From JANQLU01 sp964434955 (GTDB lineage Bacteria; Planctomycetota; Planctomycetia; Pirellulales; Pirellulaceae): a stretch of 37,173 bases of DNA. Below are positions 7,284 through 15,468 of this stretch, piece after piece. The stretch is from contig CAYSXI010000028.1 of the NCBI GenBank assembly GCA_964434955.1, positions 1-37,173 on the forward strand, given 5' to 3'. The notes beneath the pieces were generated by a model that saw only the letters and a list, made by a program, of their open reading frames with translations, did no database searches and was not told where the DNA came from. How positions within the stretch are numbered: the first letter of the stretch is position 1; each line of letters begins with the position of its first letter. The translations under genes and the position numbers were made by a program.

Positions 7284-8639
7284 TTGGAATACACTTTGCC
7301 CGGCACCAACGAACGCTACCTGCTGAACGCCAGTTGGCTGATCAAACTGCGTTGGGTCGCCGTTTTTGGCCAGTTGATCACGATCGCCGCGGTCCAGTTT
7401 CTGTTCCAGGTTGAAATCAGAATGCTGTGGGCCTTGATCACGGTGATTGCTTTGACCGCCAGCAGCAACGCCATTTTTCACTTTCTTTTTTACCGGGTCC
7501 TGAAATCGCATCGTAAACTCACCGCTCCCTGGGACATCATCCTCGGGCTGCTGATGTTGATGGACATTCTTTCTCTGACAACGCTTCTGTTTGCCAGTGG
7601 CGGTCCATCCAATCCGTTTTCGCTCTTCTTTTTTGTCAACCTGAGTCTTTCCGCTGTGGTGCTTGGGCGAATCTGGGCCTGGGCACTCAACTGCCTGACG
7701 ATTCTCTGTTTCGCTTTCTTGCTTTGCTTCCATCATCAGATTCCCCAGTTAAGCCTCGGGATGTGGATGCTTCCCATCAGCGAGCTTCGAATGATCTCGC
7801 TTCCTCAGCTCGGTTTGTTCGTTGCTTTTGCAACTTGCAGTAGCGTGATCGTCTACTTCATGATTCGACTGACCGACGAGATTCAGCAGCAAGAGGCCGA
7901 CTTGCGGGAAGCCGAGCAGCGACAATCGCGAGCGGAGAAAGTCGAGGCGCTTGGGACGCTTGCCGCGGGCGCCGCCCACGAGTTGGCGACGCCGCTTTCA
8001 ACCATTGCCGTTGTCGCCAAAGACGTCGAGTCGATTTTGCAGGAACCACCGGATCCAACCGGAAAACGCGATGCCGAGTTGGTCGATGACGTTCGCTTGA
8101 TCCGGAGCGAGCTCGATCGATGCCGTAAAATCCTGGACACCATGGCCGTCGACTCGGGCCAAGCCGTGGGTGAAGCCATTCGCTCGGTCACGGTTAACCA
8201 ATTGTGGCAAACCATCATTGGCGATCTCGCATGGGGCGAAGCAATCCGCTGGAACCCTTCACCGGATACAGAGTCGTTCCTGCTCGACGTTCCGCTTACG
8301 GGAGTCTGCCAGGCGATTCGCGGGCTCGTTCAAAATGCCTACGATGCGAGTGTGTCCGCCGACCAGCTATCAGTCCGGGCAGAATGTTTGCCGAATCAAG
8401 TTCTGAAGATCCAGATTTCCGATCGCGGAACGGGAATGCCTCCCGAAGTCCTCGAACGCGTCAGCGAGCCTTTTTTTACGACGAAGCCGCCAGGCAAAGG
8501 AATGGGCCTCGGGGTTTACCTTGCCCAGAATGTGATCAACCGAATTGGTGGACAAATCAAGTTCGAATCCGAAGTGGGCAGCGGAACGAACGTCATAATT
8601 CAACTGCCGACGCGTCCATCCGTCGGCGATAAAGGTTAG
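7284..8639 (+). CDS. regB: RegB/PrrB-like redox sensor histidine kinase
   Basis: A 451-residue membrane histidine kinase. Six hydrophobic segments (about residues 18-195) begin with WLIKLRWVAVFGQ, typical of RegB. GGPSNPF (106-112) matches the RegB ubiquinone-binding signature GGxxNPF. The phospho-acceptor box is GTLAAGAAHELATPLST with His232. Cys280 in LDRCRKILD sits where RegB has its redox-active cysteine (Cys265 in Rhodobacter capsulatus). The ATPase domain has Asn351 (N-box), DRGTGMP and a GKGMGLGVY G2 box. RegB kinases sense quinone and thiol redox state and phosphorylate RegA. The start must be a non-ATG codon: TTG at 7284 is the first candidate after an in-frame stop, and TTG at 7296 is possible. 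The cognate regulator follows 61 bases later. Confidence 0.9.
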   Translation: MEYTLPGTNERYLLNASWLIKLRWVAVFGQLITIAAVQFLFQVEIRMLWALITVIALTASSNAIFHFLFYRVLKSHRKLTAPWDIILGLLMLMDILSLTTLLFASGGPSNPFSLFFFVNLSLSAVVLGRIWAWALNCLTILCFAFLLCFHHQIPQLSLGMWMLPISELRMISLPQLGLFVAFATCSSVIVYFMIRLTDEIQQQEADLREAEQRQSRAEKVEALGTLAAGAAHELATPLSTIAVVAKDVESILQEPPDPTGKRDAELVDDVRLIRSELDRCRKILDTMAVDSGQAVGEAIRSVTVNQLWQTIIGDLAWGEAIRWNPSPDTESFLLDVPLTGVCQAIRGLVQNAYDASVSADQLSVRAECLPNQVLKIQISDRGTGMPPEVLERVSEPFFTTKPPGKGMGLGVYLAQNVINRIGGQIKFESEVGSGTNVIIQLPTRPSVGDKG

Positions 8640-8700
8640 AATGATTGATTGTCAAAATCGAATGCAAGTACCACAACATTCGCGAGAAATTGAGGAAGTC

Positions 8701-9216
8701 ATGACGTCGATCCTGATCGTCGATGATGACGACATTCTTAGGACCCGATTGGAAAAAGCTTTTGCCAATCGTGAATTCGAAGTTCACTCTGCGGATGGCT
8801 TCGAGTCGGCACTGGAATCGGTCAAGAAATACCAACCAGATTTTGCGGTGGTCGACCTGAAAATGCCCGACGGCACGGGGCTCGATTTGCTCAATGAATT
8901 TCGGGAGCATTCGCCGGAAACCAAGACGGTGGTTGTGACGGGCTACGGAAACATTGCCAACGCCGTTGAAGCCGTCAAGCGAGGCGCCATTGAATACCTC
9001 ACTAAGCCAACCGACGCGGATCAGATTCTTACCGCATTGAAGCAGGAATCTCAGGTTCCCGCGACGGAGATTCAAACGGCATCTTTGGCCGAAGCTCAAT
9101 GGGAACACATTCAACGTGTCCTGAATGATTGCAACGGGAATATCACGGAGGCCGCAAGGCGATTGGACATTCCCCGTCGAACCCTGCAACGAAAGTTGAA
9201 AAAGCTGGCTCCTTAA
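8701..9216 (+). CDS. regA: RegA/PrrA-like response regulator with Fis-type HTH
   Basis: A 171-residue regulator. The receiver (about 1-118) has Asp8/Asp9, phospho-acceptor Asp52 (VVDLKMPDGTG), Thr80 and Lys102. The C-terminus is a Fis-family helix-turn-helix: AQWEHIQRVLNDCNGNITEA followed by ARRLDIPRRTLQRKLKKLAP. That is the compact RegA/PrrA/ActR architecture with no AAA+ domain, and it ends like the proteobacterial proteins. The ATG at 8701 is chosen because GAGG lies five bases upstream; an in-frame ATG at 8641 would add 20 residues that precede the normal receiver start. In proteobacteria RegA controls respiration and energy genes, and here an ACIII/oxidase operon starts 7.7 kb downstream. 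Its stop overlaps the next gene's start. Confidence 0.9.
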   Translation: MTSILIVDDDDILRTRLEKAFANREFEVHSADGFESALESVKKYQPDFAVVDLKMPDGTGLDLLNEFREHSPETKTVVVTGYGNIANAVEAVKRGAIEYLTKPTDADQILTALKQESQVPATEIQTASLAEAQWEHIQRVLNDCNGNITEAARRLDIPRRTLQRKLKKLAP

Positions 9217-12200
9217 TGACATCCAATTCGAATACGAATGACGGATTTCAAGACCACCCGGAGGATACCGGTACGTCTAACGCTTCGAATGCGGGCCAGC
9301 CATCCGATTTGGACCAGCCATCCGATTTGGACCAGCGATCCGAAGTCGATTCGAGCGAAAAAACGGTCAGCCACAAATCTCAACATACGCTAAACGACAC
9401 CGCAAAACCCTCGGCCAAACCCGGTTCCTCGGCCAAACCTGGTCCCTCCGCCAACGATGAGCAATCGAATGCCGACCCGGCAACTGGAGGCAATCGTTTA
9501 GGTTGCGGCACCGGCGCAGTTGAGGCGAGCCAGCCCGAGCTCAGCATGGATACCGATCCCGATTCGGTTGCCGGCCCGGAGATTAGCGTGGACGGCGAAT
9601 TGGAAAGTGTCGAGCCGTTAACGCACATGCCGCCAACTTTTCGCGAAGATGAAAATACGGTCGACCAAACCCAGGCGAGTCGCCCGGGAGAAAGAACACG
9701 GGTTGAATCGTCCAGCGATTCTCCTGTCTATCCGCATAGCATTGCCCGTTATCAAACGCAGTCCATTATCGGAGAGGGCGCGTTCGGAATCGTCTTGAAA
9801 TGTCTCGACCCGCAGCTTGATCGAGAAGTTGCAATCAAGATTGCCAAATTCCAATCGATGGGATCGGATATCGCGGTTCAAAGATTCATGGGCGAAGCCC
9901 GCTCAGCCGCTCAGTTGCGCCACCCGAATATCGTTCCCGTCTTTGAATATGGCAAACACCGGGAGCATCATTACATCGCGTATCAATTTGTGCGCGGGAA
10001 AACGCTGCAGCAAATCCAGAAGGAAGGGGTTTCGGTGCGACGATCGGTGGAGTTGATGACCGCCATTTGTCGAGGCATGGATTACGCACATTCCTACGGG
10101 ATCATTCATCGTGACCTGAAGCCCGCGAATGTATTGATCGACGACAAAGGGATTCCCCACATCGCAGATTTTGGATGTGCCCGCGAAGTCAACAGCGACG
10201 AAACAAGAACCGTCGACGGTTCCTTGCTTGGAACGCCGGCCTACATGAGCCCGGAATCGGCATCGGGCAAAGCCAACCGAGCCGATGCCCGATCGGACAT
10301 CTGGAGCTTGGGCGTCATGCTCTATGAATTGCTCGCCAAGCAAAGACCCTTTCGTGGCGGTGTCGGGAAAATCCTGGCCGACATTCAGACGGAAACCGTG
10401 AAGCCCATTCGTACCATCGACAAGAGCTTGCCCTTGGACCTGGAGACCATCGTCTCGAAATGCCTCCAGCGGGAGCCTGAAAAACGGTTCCAAACGGCGG
10501 GACAACTTGCCGATGAATTGCAGAGATGGTTGGATCAGCGACCGATTCAGTCGAGGCGGATCGGCGCCATGGAACAGATTTGGATGTGGTCCCGTCGCAA
10601 CCCGAAATGGGCAAGTCTCTGGGGCGCATTTGTGGCCACACTCATGGTTGGCTTGGCCGTGACGACAATTTTGCTCAACCAGGTGCAATCCAAGCAACGA
10701 CGACTCGTCGAAAGTCGGCTGAATTCTTTGTTGACGGCAAGTCCGCCGACGGTTCCGGTCATCATCGAAGACTTGAAAACGCTGGATGTTCAGGCGATTG
10801 AAAACGTTCGAGCCAAACTGGATGACAAAGGGCTAAGTGAATCTCAGCGGATTCGCTTGCAGCTGGCGATCTACCTGTTGGAAGGAAATAACCGTAAAGA
10901 CCTTGAGGTTGATTCGACAGAGCTTTTGAACTTGCCGCCCCGCGAATTGCAAATGGTGGCTACCATTCTGAAGCCTGCAAACCCGGAGTTGGAAGCCGCA
11001 TTCTGGACCAAGGTCGAAACCTGGTCTCCGTCGAATGGTTCGCTGCCGGCCGCTTGCTGTTTGGCCCAGTGGAATCCGAATGCGAATCGCTGGAAAGCGC
11101 TCAGCCTTCCGTTGATTGGCAGTTTGATGGAAGCCAACCAATCGGAGCTTGGAGTTTGGCTGCAAATGCTCAAACCGATTGCGTCTTCCCTCGAGGTCGA
11201 TTTAACGAAAACGTTTCAGTCCACGGAAGAGCCCGGTGCTCGGCGACGAATCGCTCAGTTATCGGCCGTCCTGCTGCAAGATCAGCCGGGGAAACTGATT
11301 CAGCTGTTGGAGCATTCCGATCCGGGACAACTGAAGGAATTGCTTTTCGCTTTCCGGTCAAATCGCGAAGAACATGCCATGCTTCTGTCGGCTCACCGAA
11401 CCGATGTCGCCGGTCGCTACGATCGGCTGAATTCAGCGACCCATGCACCCATGGTTAACTGTTTGACGATGGAGGCCTGTCTTGGGCAGCCCGAGGGTTT
11501 TGTCGAGGCGTTGCAGAATAATCGGGACCCGACCATTCGTTCCTATTTGATCCATCTCGCGCCCAAGTCGGGACTTCCGATTGGCTGGATTGTTGAAAAT
11601 CTCAATGCCGACTCTTGGGGCAATGCCGAACTCGTCATGTTTTCGCTTCAAATGTTGGGCGAATATTCAGAGCAAGCGATCTTTGTGACCCGGCGAAATC
11701 AGCTTGAGGCAAAAATCATCGACCTCTTCGAGAAGCACCCCGATTCGGGAGTCCACAGCTCGGCCCGCTGGCTCCTTAAAAAATGGGGGCTGAACGAGAA
11801 GCTGGAAAAGGCGACGCGAAAGATTCAGTCCGACCAGCCCAAGGAAGGATTTCGGTGGCACGAAGACCCCTGCGGACTTTGCTTCGCGATTTTTGAACCC
11901 GTGGAATCTTTCGAAATGGGCAAGCCGGGCGAGAAAGACAGATTGAACTCGGTGCCATTCCACCACCAGCGAACCATTCCGCGGCGATTCGGGATTTGCA
12001 CGACCGAGATTACGGCAAATCAATACGTTGAAATTGAGAAGCAGCTTCGACAGCGAATGATGGCTTTGAAAAATGACCATCGTGATCCGGTTGAAGTTGC
12101 CGCTTGGGAGACACGCATCAAGCGCTTTGATGCGAACATCCGCCGACGGGAGTCCAAGCCCGATGCGCATGGACCGATGGTCGAGATCACCTGGGTCGAA

Positions 12201-12749
12201 GCGGCCGTTTTTTGCTCGGAGTTTTGCCGTGCCTACGGACATCCATCTTCGCCCTACGAAACTTTTTTCCCCGCTTCAAAGAAATCGGTTTATGCAAGGT
12301 ACGAGAAAGATATCTTGAAGCAACCCGGTTTTCGACTTCCGACTTCTGGTGAACACGAGTACGCGTCGCGAGGCTTGTCCCAAGGACCGTTTCACTTTGG
12401 ACATGCGCGTTCGATGATCGAAAACTACTCGCGGACGATTGAAAACTCGGATGGCAAATTGCACCCGGTCGACGAGCTGAAACCGAATCGATTTGGGTTA
12501 TTCGGTTTGCATGGCAACGCGCAGGAATGGTGTCACGACTCAGCCATCGCCTATGAAAGTCACATCAGGAAATGGGTGGATGGAGAGTTGGTGTCAGGAG
12601 ACGATTCGATTCGCGAAGTCCGAGAAATTCGTGACCATTCGATTGGTTCCGACCCCACCGAAATCGGTGTCTATGACCGCGAGGCCGTTGCGGAACAACT
12701 GGCCTTTACTTTCGTCGGTTTTCGGATTGCCCGCACCTATTCCAAGTAA
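9216..12749 (+). CDS. Membrane Ser/Thr protein kinase with C-terminal FGE-sulfatase-like domain
   Basis: A 1177-residue Hanks-type kinase. Residues 1-175 are acidic, Ser/Pro-rich and repetitive (QPSDLD and SAKPG repeats). The kinase domain (about 180-445) has the glycine loop GEGAFG (186-191), Lys208 in VAIK, HRDLKPAN (298-305), DFG (318-320), GTPAYMSPE and DARSDIWSLG, so it should be active. One membrane helix follows (about 465-488), then a helical region of about 390 residues. From about 885 to the end comes an FGE-sulfatase/DUF323-like domain: EMGKPGEKD, ITANQYVEIE, ITWVEAAVFC, FRLPTSGEHEYAS, FGLFGLHGNAQEWC and a final FVGFRIART. The usual RGGSW segment is missing, and I see no catalytic cysteine pair, so this domain is probably a binding module. 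The ATG shares its first base with the regA TAA, implying translational coupling. Confidence 0.92.
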   Translation: MTSNSNTNDGFQDHPEDTGTSNASNAGQPSDLDQPSDLDQRSEVDSSEKTVSHKSQHTLNDTAKPSAKPGSSAKPGPSANDEQSNADPATGGNRLGCGTGAVEASQPELSMDTDPDSVAGPEISVDGELESVEPLTHMPPTFREDENTVDQTQASRPGERTRVESSSDSPVYPHSIARYQTQSIIGEGAFGIVLKCLDPQLDREVAIKIAKFQSMGSDIAVQRFMGEARSAAQLRHPNIVPVFEYGKHREHHYIAYQFVRGKTLQQIQKEGVSVRRSVELMTAICRGMDYAHSYGIIHRDLKPANVLIDDKGIPHIADFGCAREVNSDETRTVDGSLLGTPAYMSPESASGKANRADARSDIWSLGVMLYELLAKQRPFRGGVGKILADIQTETVKPIRTIDKSLPLDLETIVSKCLQREPEKRFQTAGQLADELQRWLDQRPIQSRRIGAMEQIWMWSRRNPKWASLWGAFVATLMVGLAVTTILLNQVQSKQRRLVESRLNSLLTASPPTVPVIIEDLKTLDVQAIENVRAKLDDKGLSESQRIRLQLAIYLLEGNNRKDLEVDSTELLNLPPRELQMVATILKPANPELEAAFWTKVETWSPSNGSLPAACCLAQWNPNANRWKALSLPLIGSLMEANQSELGVWLQMLKPIASSLEVDLTKTFQSTEEPGARRRIAQLSAVLLQDQPGKLIQLLEHSDPGQLKELLFAFRSNREEHAMLLSAHRTDVAGRYDRLNSATHAPMVNCLTMEACLGQPEGFVEALQNNRDPTIRSYLIHLAPKSGLPIGWIVENLNADSWGNAELVMFSLQMLGEYSEQAIFVTRRNQLEAKIIDLFEKHPDSGVHSSARWLLKKWGLNEKLEKATRKIQSDQPKEGFRWHEDPCGLCFAIFEPVESFEMGKPGEKDRLNSVPFHHQRTIPRRFGICTTEITANQYVEIEKQLRQRMMALKNDHRDPVEVAAWETRIKRFDANIRRRESKPDAHGPMVEITWVEAAVFCSEFCRAYGHPSSPYETFFPASKKSVYARYEKDILKQPGFRLPTSGEHEYASRGLSQGPFHFGHARSMIENYSRTIENSDGKLHPVDELKPNRFGLFGLHGNAQEWCHDSAIAYESHIRKWVDGELVSGDDSIREVREIRDHSIGSDPTEIGVYDREAVAEQLAFTFVGFRIARTYSK
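9296..9349 (+). repeat. 18-bp tandem repeat in the kinase N-terminus
   Basis: Three tandem 18-base units begin at 9296, 9314 and 9332. The first two are identical and the third is degenerate. They encode QPSDLD-QPSDLD-QRSEVD in the disordered N-terminal region of the kinase, so copy number changes keep the frame. Confidence 0.8.
9409..9450 (+). repeat. Second 18-bp tandem repeat in the kinase N-terminus
   Basis: Two nearly identical 18-base units (9409-9426, 9427-9444) and a partial third encode Ser-Ala-Lys-Pro-Gly-type repeats in the disordered region. As with the neighbouring repeat, the unit is a multiple of three and preserves the frame. Confidence 0.65.
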
Positions 12750-13133
12750 TATTGCCTTGTTTTGAGTAAATTCAACGCGTTTTCTCAGGGGTGGGGTTAT
12801 CCGGGCGATAGCAGTTGCAGGGATATCGACCTTTCTTTTTTACACTGATTTCTTCAACAATCGGGCAAAGCACAGAAAGAATGGTGTGCCCAATTACCAT
12901 TTAAAAATGTCGGTTCGCCAGAGTTCCGCGCCGAAAGGAACCCGGAAACGACTGGCAACGGGCCAACAACACAAAACCTCCTGGTTTTCCGCGATTCGCA
13001 AAAATCGTTGTCCAGAAACTCAAGCTTCGACATCTATTTAGGAGTCGAATCATGAATGTGCGCGATGGACGTTGAACTCGGCAGCCACGGGATCTTCCCG
13101 ACTTACAACTTGAATCAGCGAAAGGGTGACGCA
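12750..13133. promoter_or_regulatory. Intergenic region and leader upstream of the secreted beta-domain protein gene
   Basis: About 380 bases with no long gene. A weak stem CGATA/TATCG (12806-12828) followed by CCTTTCTTTTTT could be a poor terminator for the kinase operon. TTTAGGAG (about 13037-13044) is a good ribosome site seven bases before an ATG at 13052, which opens only a 7-codon frame ending in TGA at 13075. That minicistron overlaps the alternative ATG (13056) of the next gene. Confidence 0.35.
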
Positions 13134-14387
13134 GTGTCCACCTTCAAACGTCAACTTCAAACGGCTCCAGTAAAACTCTTGGCCAAGCTCCTTGTCCTGC
13201 CTCTAATCGCTTGCGCGGTGGTGGGTGCCGAGTCGATTCACAAGTCCTTCCAGCCCACTGAAAGCCAGGAAGACGATTCGCTCAATGAGACGTTTCGCTC
13301 GCACTACATTCGTCTCGAAGAGGGAAACAAGTTTGGCGGGACGATTACCGGAATCGATGCGCGTTCCAACATTGCGACCGGGATCGGCGGTCTCAAGGTT
13401 TACCTCGTCAAAAATTCCAAGGTGATTCAAGAAGAGTTGACCAATACCAAGGGGCAATTCGAAATGTCGGATGTGGAGCCGGGAACTTATTCGCTCTGTG
13501 TCGCAGGGCAAAACGGGTTTCTGGCATACGGTGTTCATATGGTCGAACCGGCTCCCGATAGTGACGCCAATGACGAGGTCGAGATCCAGACAAGCTGGCA
13601 CGTCAGTTCGCCGCTTCAAGTCACAGCGGCCGTGGTTCCACCCGAATTCAAAACCCTACGCCGAATCATGTCCAACATGCTGCCAAGCTCGGTTTCTGGA
13701 GCCGTCGGAATAGGCTCGGACGATGTTCGAATCAATGTCGCCAAGTCCATTGTTGCGGGTGGATACAAAATCTACTTGACGCCCGAAGGAACGCTTAAAG
13801 GAAGGTTGGCGCCGATTGGCACCAAGAAGAAACAACCCATTCAAATGAAAAGTATGAATGTGTTTCTCATTCAGGATGATGAGATTTATGCCCGGGCATC
13901 GGTGAAAGCAGATGGTCAGTTTGAAATTCGAGAAGTGGAAGCGGGGGTTTATGGTTTTGCCGCGGCTGGGAAAGACGGTTTCGCCGCATTGAGCTTTGAA
14001 GCCGTGCTCAGCGAAGAGATTGCCAACAAAGACGGCGAAGTTTTGACTTCGTCCAATCCCCTGGTCGATTCAAGCGTTCTGGAAGTGGCCATTTGTCCTT
14101 CCGAAGACAGCGACTTTCTTAAAGATACGGTCAACGATTTGGTCGACGACGCGCTCGGGCCCGGCGCAGCTCCTCCGATTGGCGGACCCGGCGGTTTCTT
14201 GCCTGGAGGCCTGGGCGGACCCGGCGGACCTGGTGGATTCGGCGGCCCTGGATTCAGTCCCGTGAATACAAATCGACTGCTGCGATTCGGATTGTGGGCA
14301 GGCGTTGCCTGGGCAATTGCTGAAGGCGCAGGCGGCGGCAGCGGCGGCGAAACAAGGCGCCCGGATCCAACATCCCCCGCCAACTAA
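13134..14387 (+). CDS. Secreted protein with two CarboxypepD-regulatory-like beta domains and a Gly/Pro-rich tail
   Basis: A 417-residue exported protein when started at GTG 13134, which has AAGGG seven bases upstream and gives a clean signal peptide: basic start, then LLAKLLVLPLIACAVVGA. An in-frame ATG at 13056 would add 26 residues before the signal. Two repeats look like carboxypeptidase-regulatory or Cna-B-type beta-sandwiches. The first is GGTITGIDAR...GLKVYLVKN...KGQFEMSDVEPGTYSLCVAG, and the second is LKGRLAPIGT...MNVFLIQDD...DGQFEIREVEAGVYGFAAAG. A Gly/Pro-rich linker (around 14155-14255) and a short hydrophobic C-terminal segment (LLRFGLWAGVAWAIAEGAG) follow. Function is unknown; an envelope structural role is a guess. 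A 17-bp tandem repeat spans its stop codon. Confidence 0.8.
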   Translation: MSTFKRQLQTAPVKLLAKLLVLPLIACAVVGAESIHKSFQPTESQEDDSLNETFRSHYIRLEEGNKFGGTITGIDARSNIATGIGGLKVYLVKNSKVIQEELTNTKGQFEMSDVEPGTYSLCVAGQNGFLAYGVHMVEPAPDSDANDEVEIQTSWHVSSPLQVTAAVVPPEFKTLRRIMSNMLPSSVSGAVGIGSDDVRINVAKSIVAGGYKIYLTPEGTLKGRLAPIGTKKKQPIQMKSMNVFLIQDDEIYARASVKADGQFEIREVEAGVYGFAAAGKDGFAALSFEAVLSEEIANKDGEVLTSSNPLVDSSVLEVAICPSEDSDFLKDTVNDLVDDALGPGAAPPIGGPGGFLPGGLGGPGGPGGFGGPGFSPVNTNRLLRFGLWAGVAWAIAEGAGGGSGGETRRPDPTSPAN

Positions 14388-14440
14388 CGATCCCCGCCAA
14401 CTAACGATCCCCGCCAACCAACAATCCCCGCCGGCTAAAC
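14371..14440 (+). repeat. 17-bp tandem repeat (four units) spanning a stop codon
   Basis: Units of the form gatccccgccaactaac begin at about 14371, 14389, 14406 and 14423. The second and third differ by one base and the outer two are more diverged. The first unit contains the TAA stop of the upstream gene. A period of 17 is not a multiple of three, so the array lies outside translation. Confidence 0.85.
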
Positions 14441-14478
14441 TCAGATCAATCCGCAGCCATTCGGGCTCCGGTGTTGGA

Positions 14479-15270
14479 TCAACCCGATGCGTTTTCCTGT
14501 TTGAACTGAATCAGGTTAAACATGCCTCCGTGGAGGTCACCGCAAATCGCAATCCGCAAAGTCGGACTGCCATCGAACGGGCCGTGGCAAATCTGACCGC
14601 CGTGGCTTTTGATTTTCTCTGCCGATTCATCAACGTTGGCGACTTTAAAGTAGACGGTCCAATTGGGCGGCACGTCTCCCCAGTTCTCGTCCATCAACAT
14701 GATCCCGCCATTTTGAGCTTCACCATTGAGAATGAAGTTGTACTGGGCCGGAGAATCCGGATTGGCCTCAAAGGACCATCCGAACAACCCGCCGTAAAAT
14801 GACTTGGCACCATCGAAGTCACGTGTCGCAAGTTCATTCCAGCAAAAGGAATTCATCTCATCTTTGATCTCGGATCCAAAATGCTGGTCGGCTTCCCAGA
14901 TGGCAAACATGGCGCCGTGGGGATCTTGAAGGAAGGCCATGGTTCCCGCATCAAGCACTTTCATTGATGGCATGAACACCGCCCCACCAAGCTCTTCACA
15001 TTTTGCGCAGACCGTTTCACAATTCGAGACTTGGACATAATTGTTCCAAACGGAGGGGACGCCTTGATCGATCATCTCCGGGGACATCTGCCCCATGCCG
15101 GCGACCTGTTTTCCATCCAGCTCAAAAATGCTGTAAGGCGGACCGCCTTGCGTGTCTTGGTCCACGCAATGCCATCCAAAAACAGAAGCGTAAAAGTCCC
15201 TCGCTTCCATCATGTTTTTGGAATTCAAATCAACCCAGGAAAAGTCACCATGCGAATATGGATTTGCCAT
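14479..15270 (-). CDS. VOC family protein with two glyoxalase-like domains
   Basis: A 263-residue cytoplasmic protein made of two vicinal-oxygen-chelate modules. The first (about 8-127) opens with FSWVDLNSKNMMEARDFYAS and ends with FLQDPHGAMFAIWEAD. The second (about 138-257) opens with FCWNELATRDFDGAKSFYGG and ends with CGDLHGGMFNLIQF. The paired betaalphabetabetabeta pattern resembles the Cfp30B/27-kDa antigen group. VOC proteins bind a metal with His/Glu residues; the substrate is not evident and some relatives are binding proteins only. It is transcribed leftwards and converges on the tandem-repeat region. Confidence 0.85.
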   Translation of the reverse strand: MANPYSHGDFSWVDLNSKNMMEARDFYASVFGWHCVDQDTQGGPPYSIFELDGKQVAGMGQMSPEMIDQGVPSVWNNYVQVSNCETVCAKCEELGGAVFMPSMKVLDAGTMAFLQDPHGAMFAIWEADQHFGSEIKDEMNSFCWNELATRDFDGAKSFYGGLFGWSFEANPDSPAQYNFILNGEAQNGGIMLMDENWGDVPPNWTVYFKVANVDESAEKIKSHGGQICHGPFDGSPTLRIAICGDLHGGMFNLIQFKQENASG

Positions 15271-15468
15271 AGCGGAGGTCCGTTCGATCGAGCAGTGGAC
15301 GTGAGAAAGGAAACAGCATCATACTCTTTCTCTGACTGCGATGTTGGTTTGAGAAACTTGTTTCTATGCATCGACCGTCTATTTGAATCGCTGAAATGAA
15401 ATTCGTAAAACAGGACAATCGATTCGAGTCGATACGGCAACAAAACCGGGCCCGATTCCATTCGAAAT

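Noticed and set aside
9129..9215. N-terminal extension of the Ser/Thr kinase to an upstream in-frame start
   Set aside because: It would overlap the regA HTH coding region by almost 90 bases, and the ATG at 9216 directly coupled to the regA stop is a better start.
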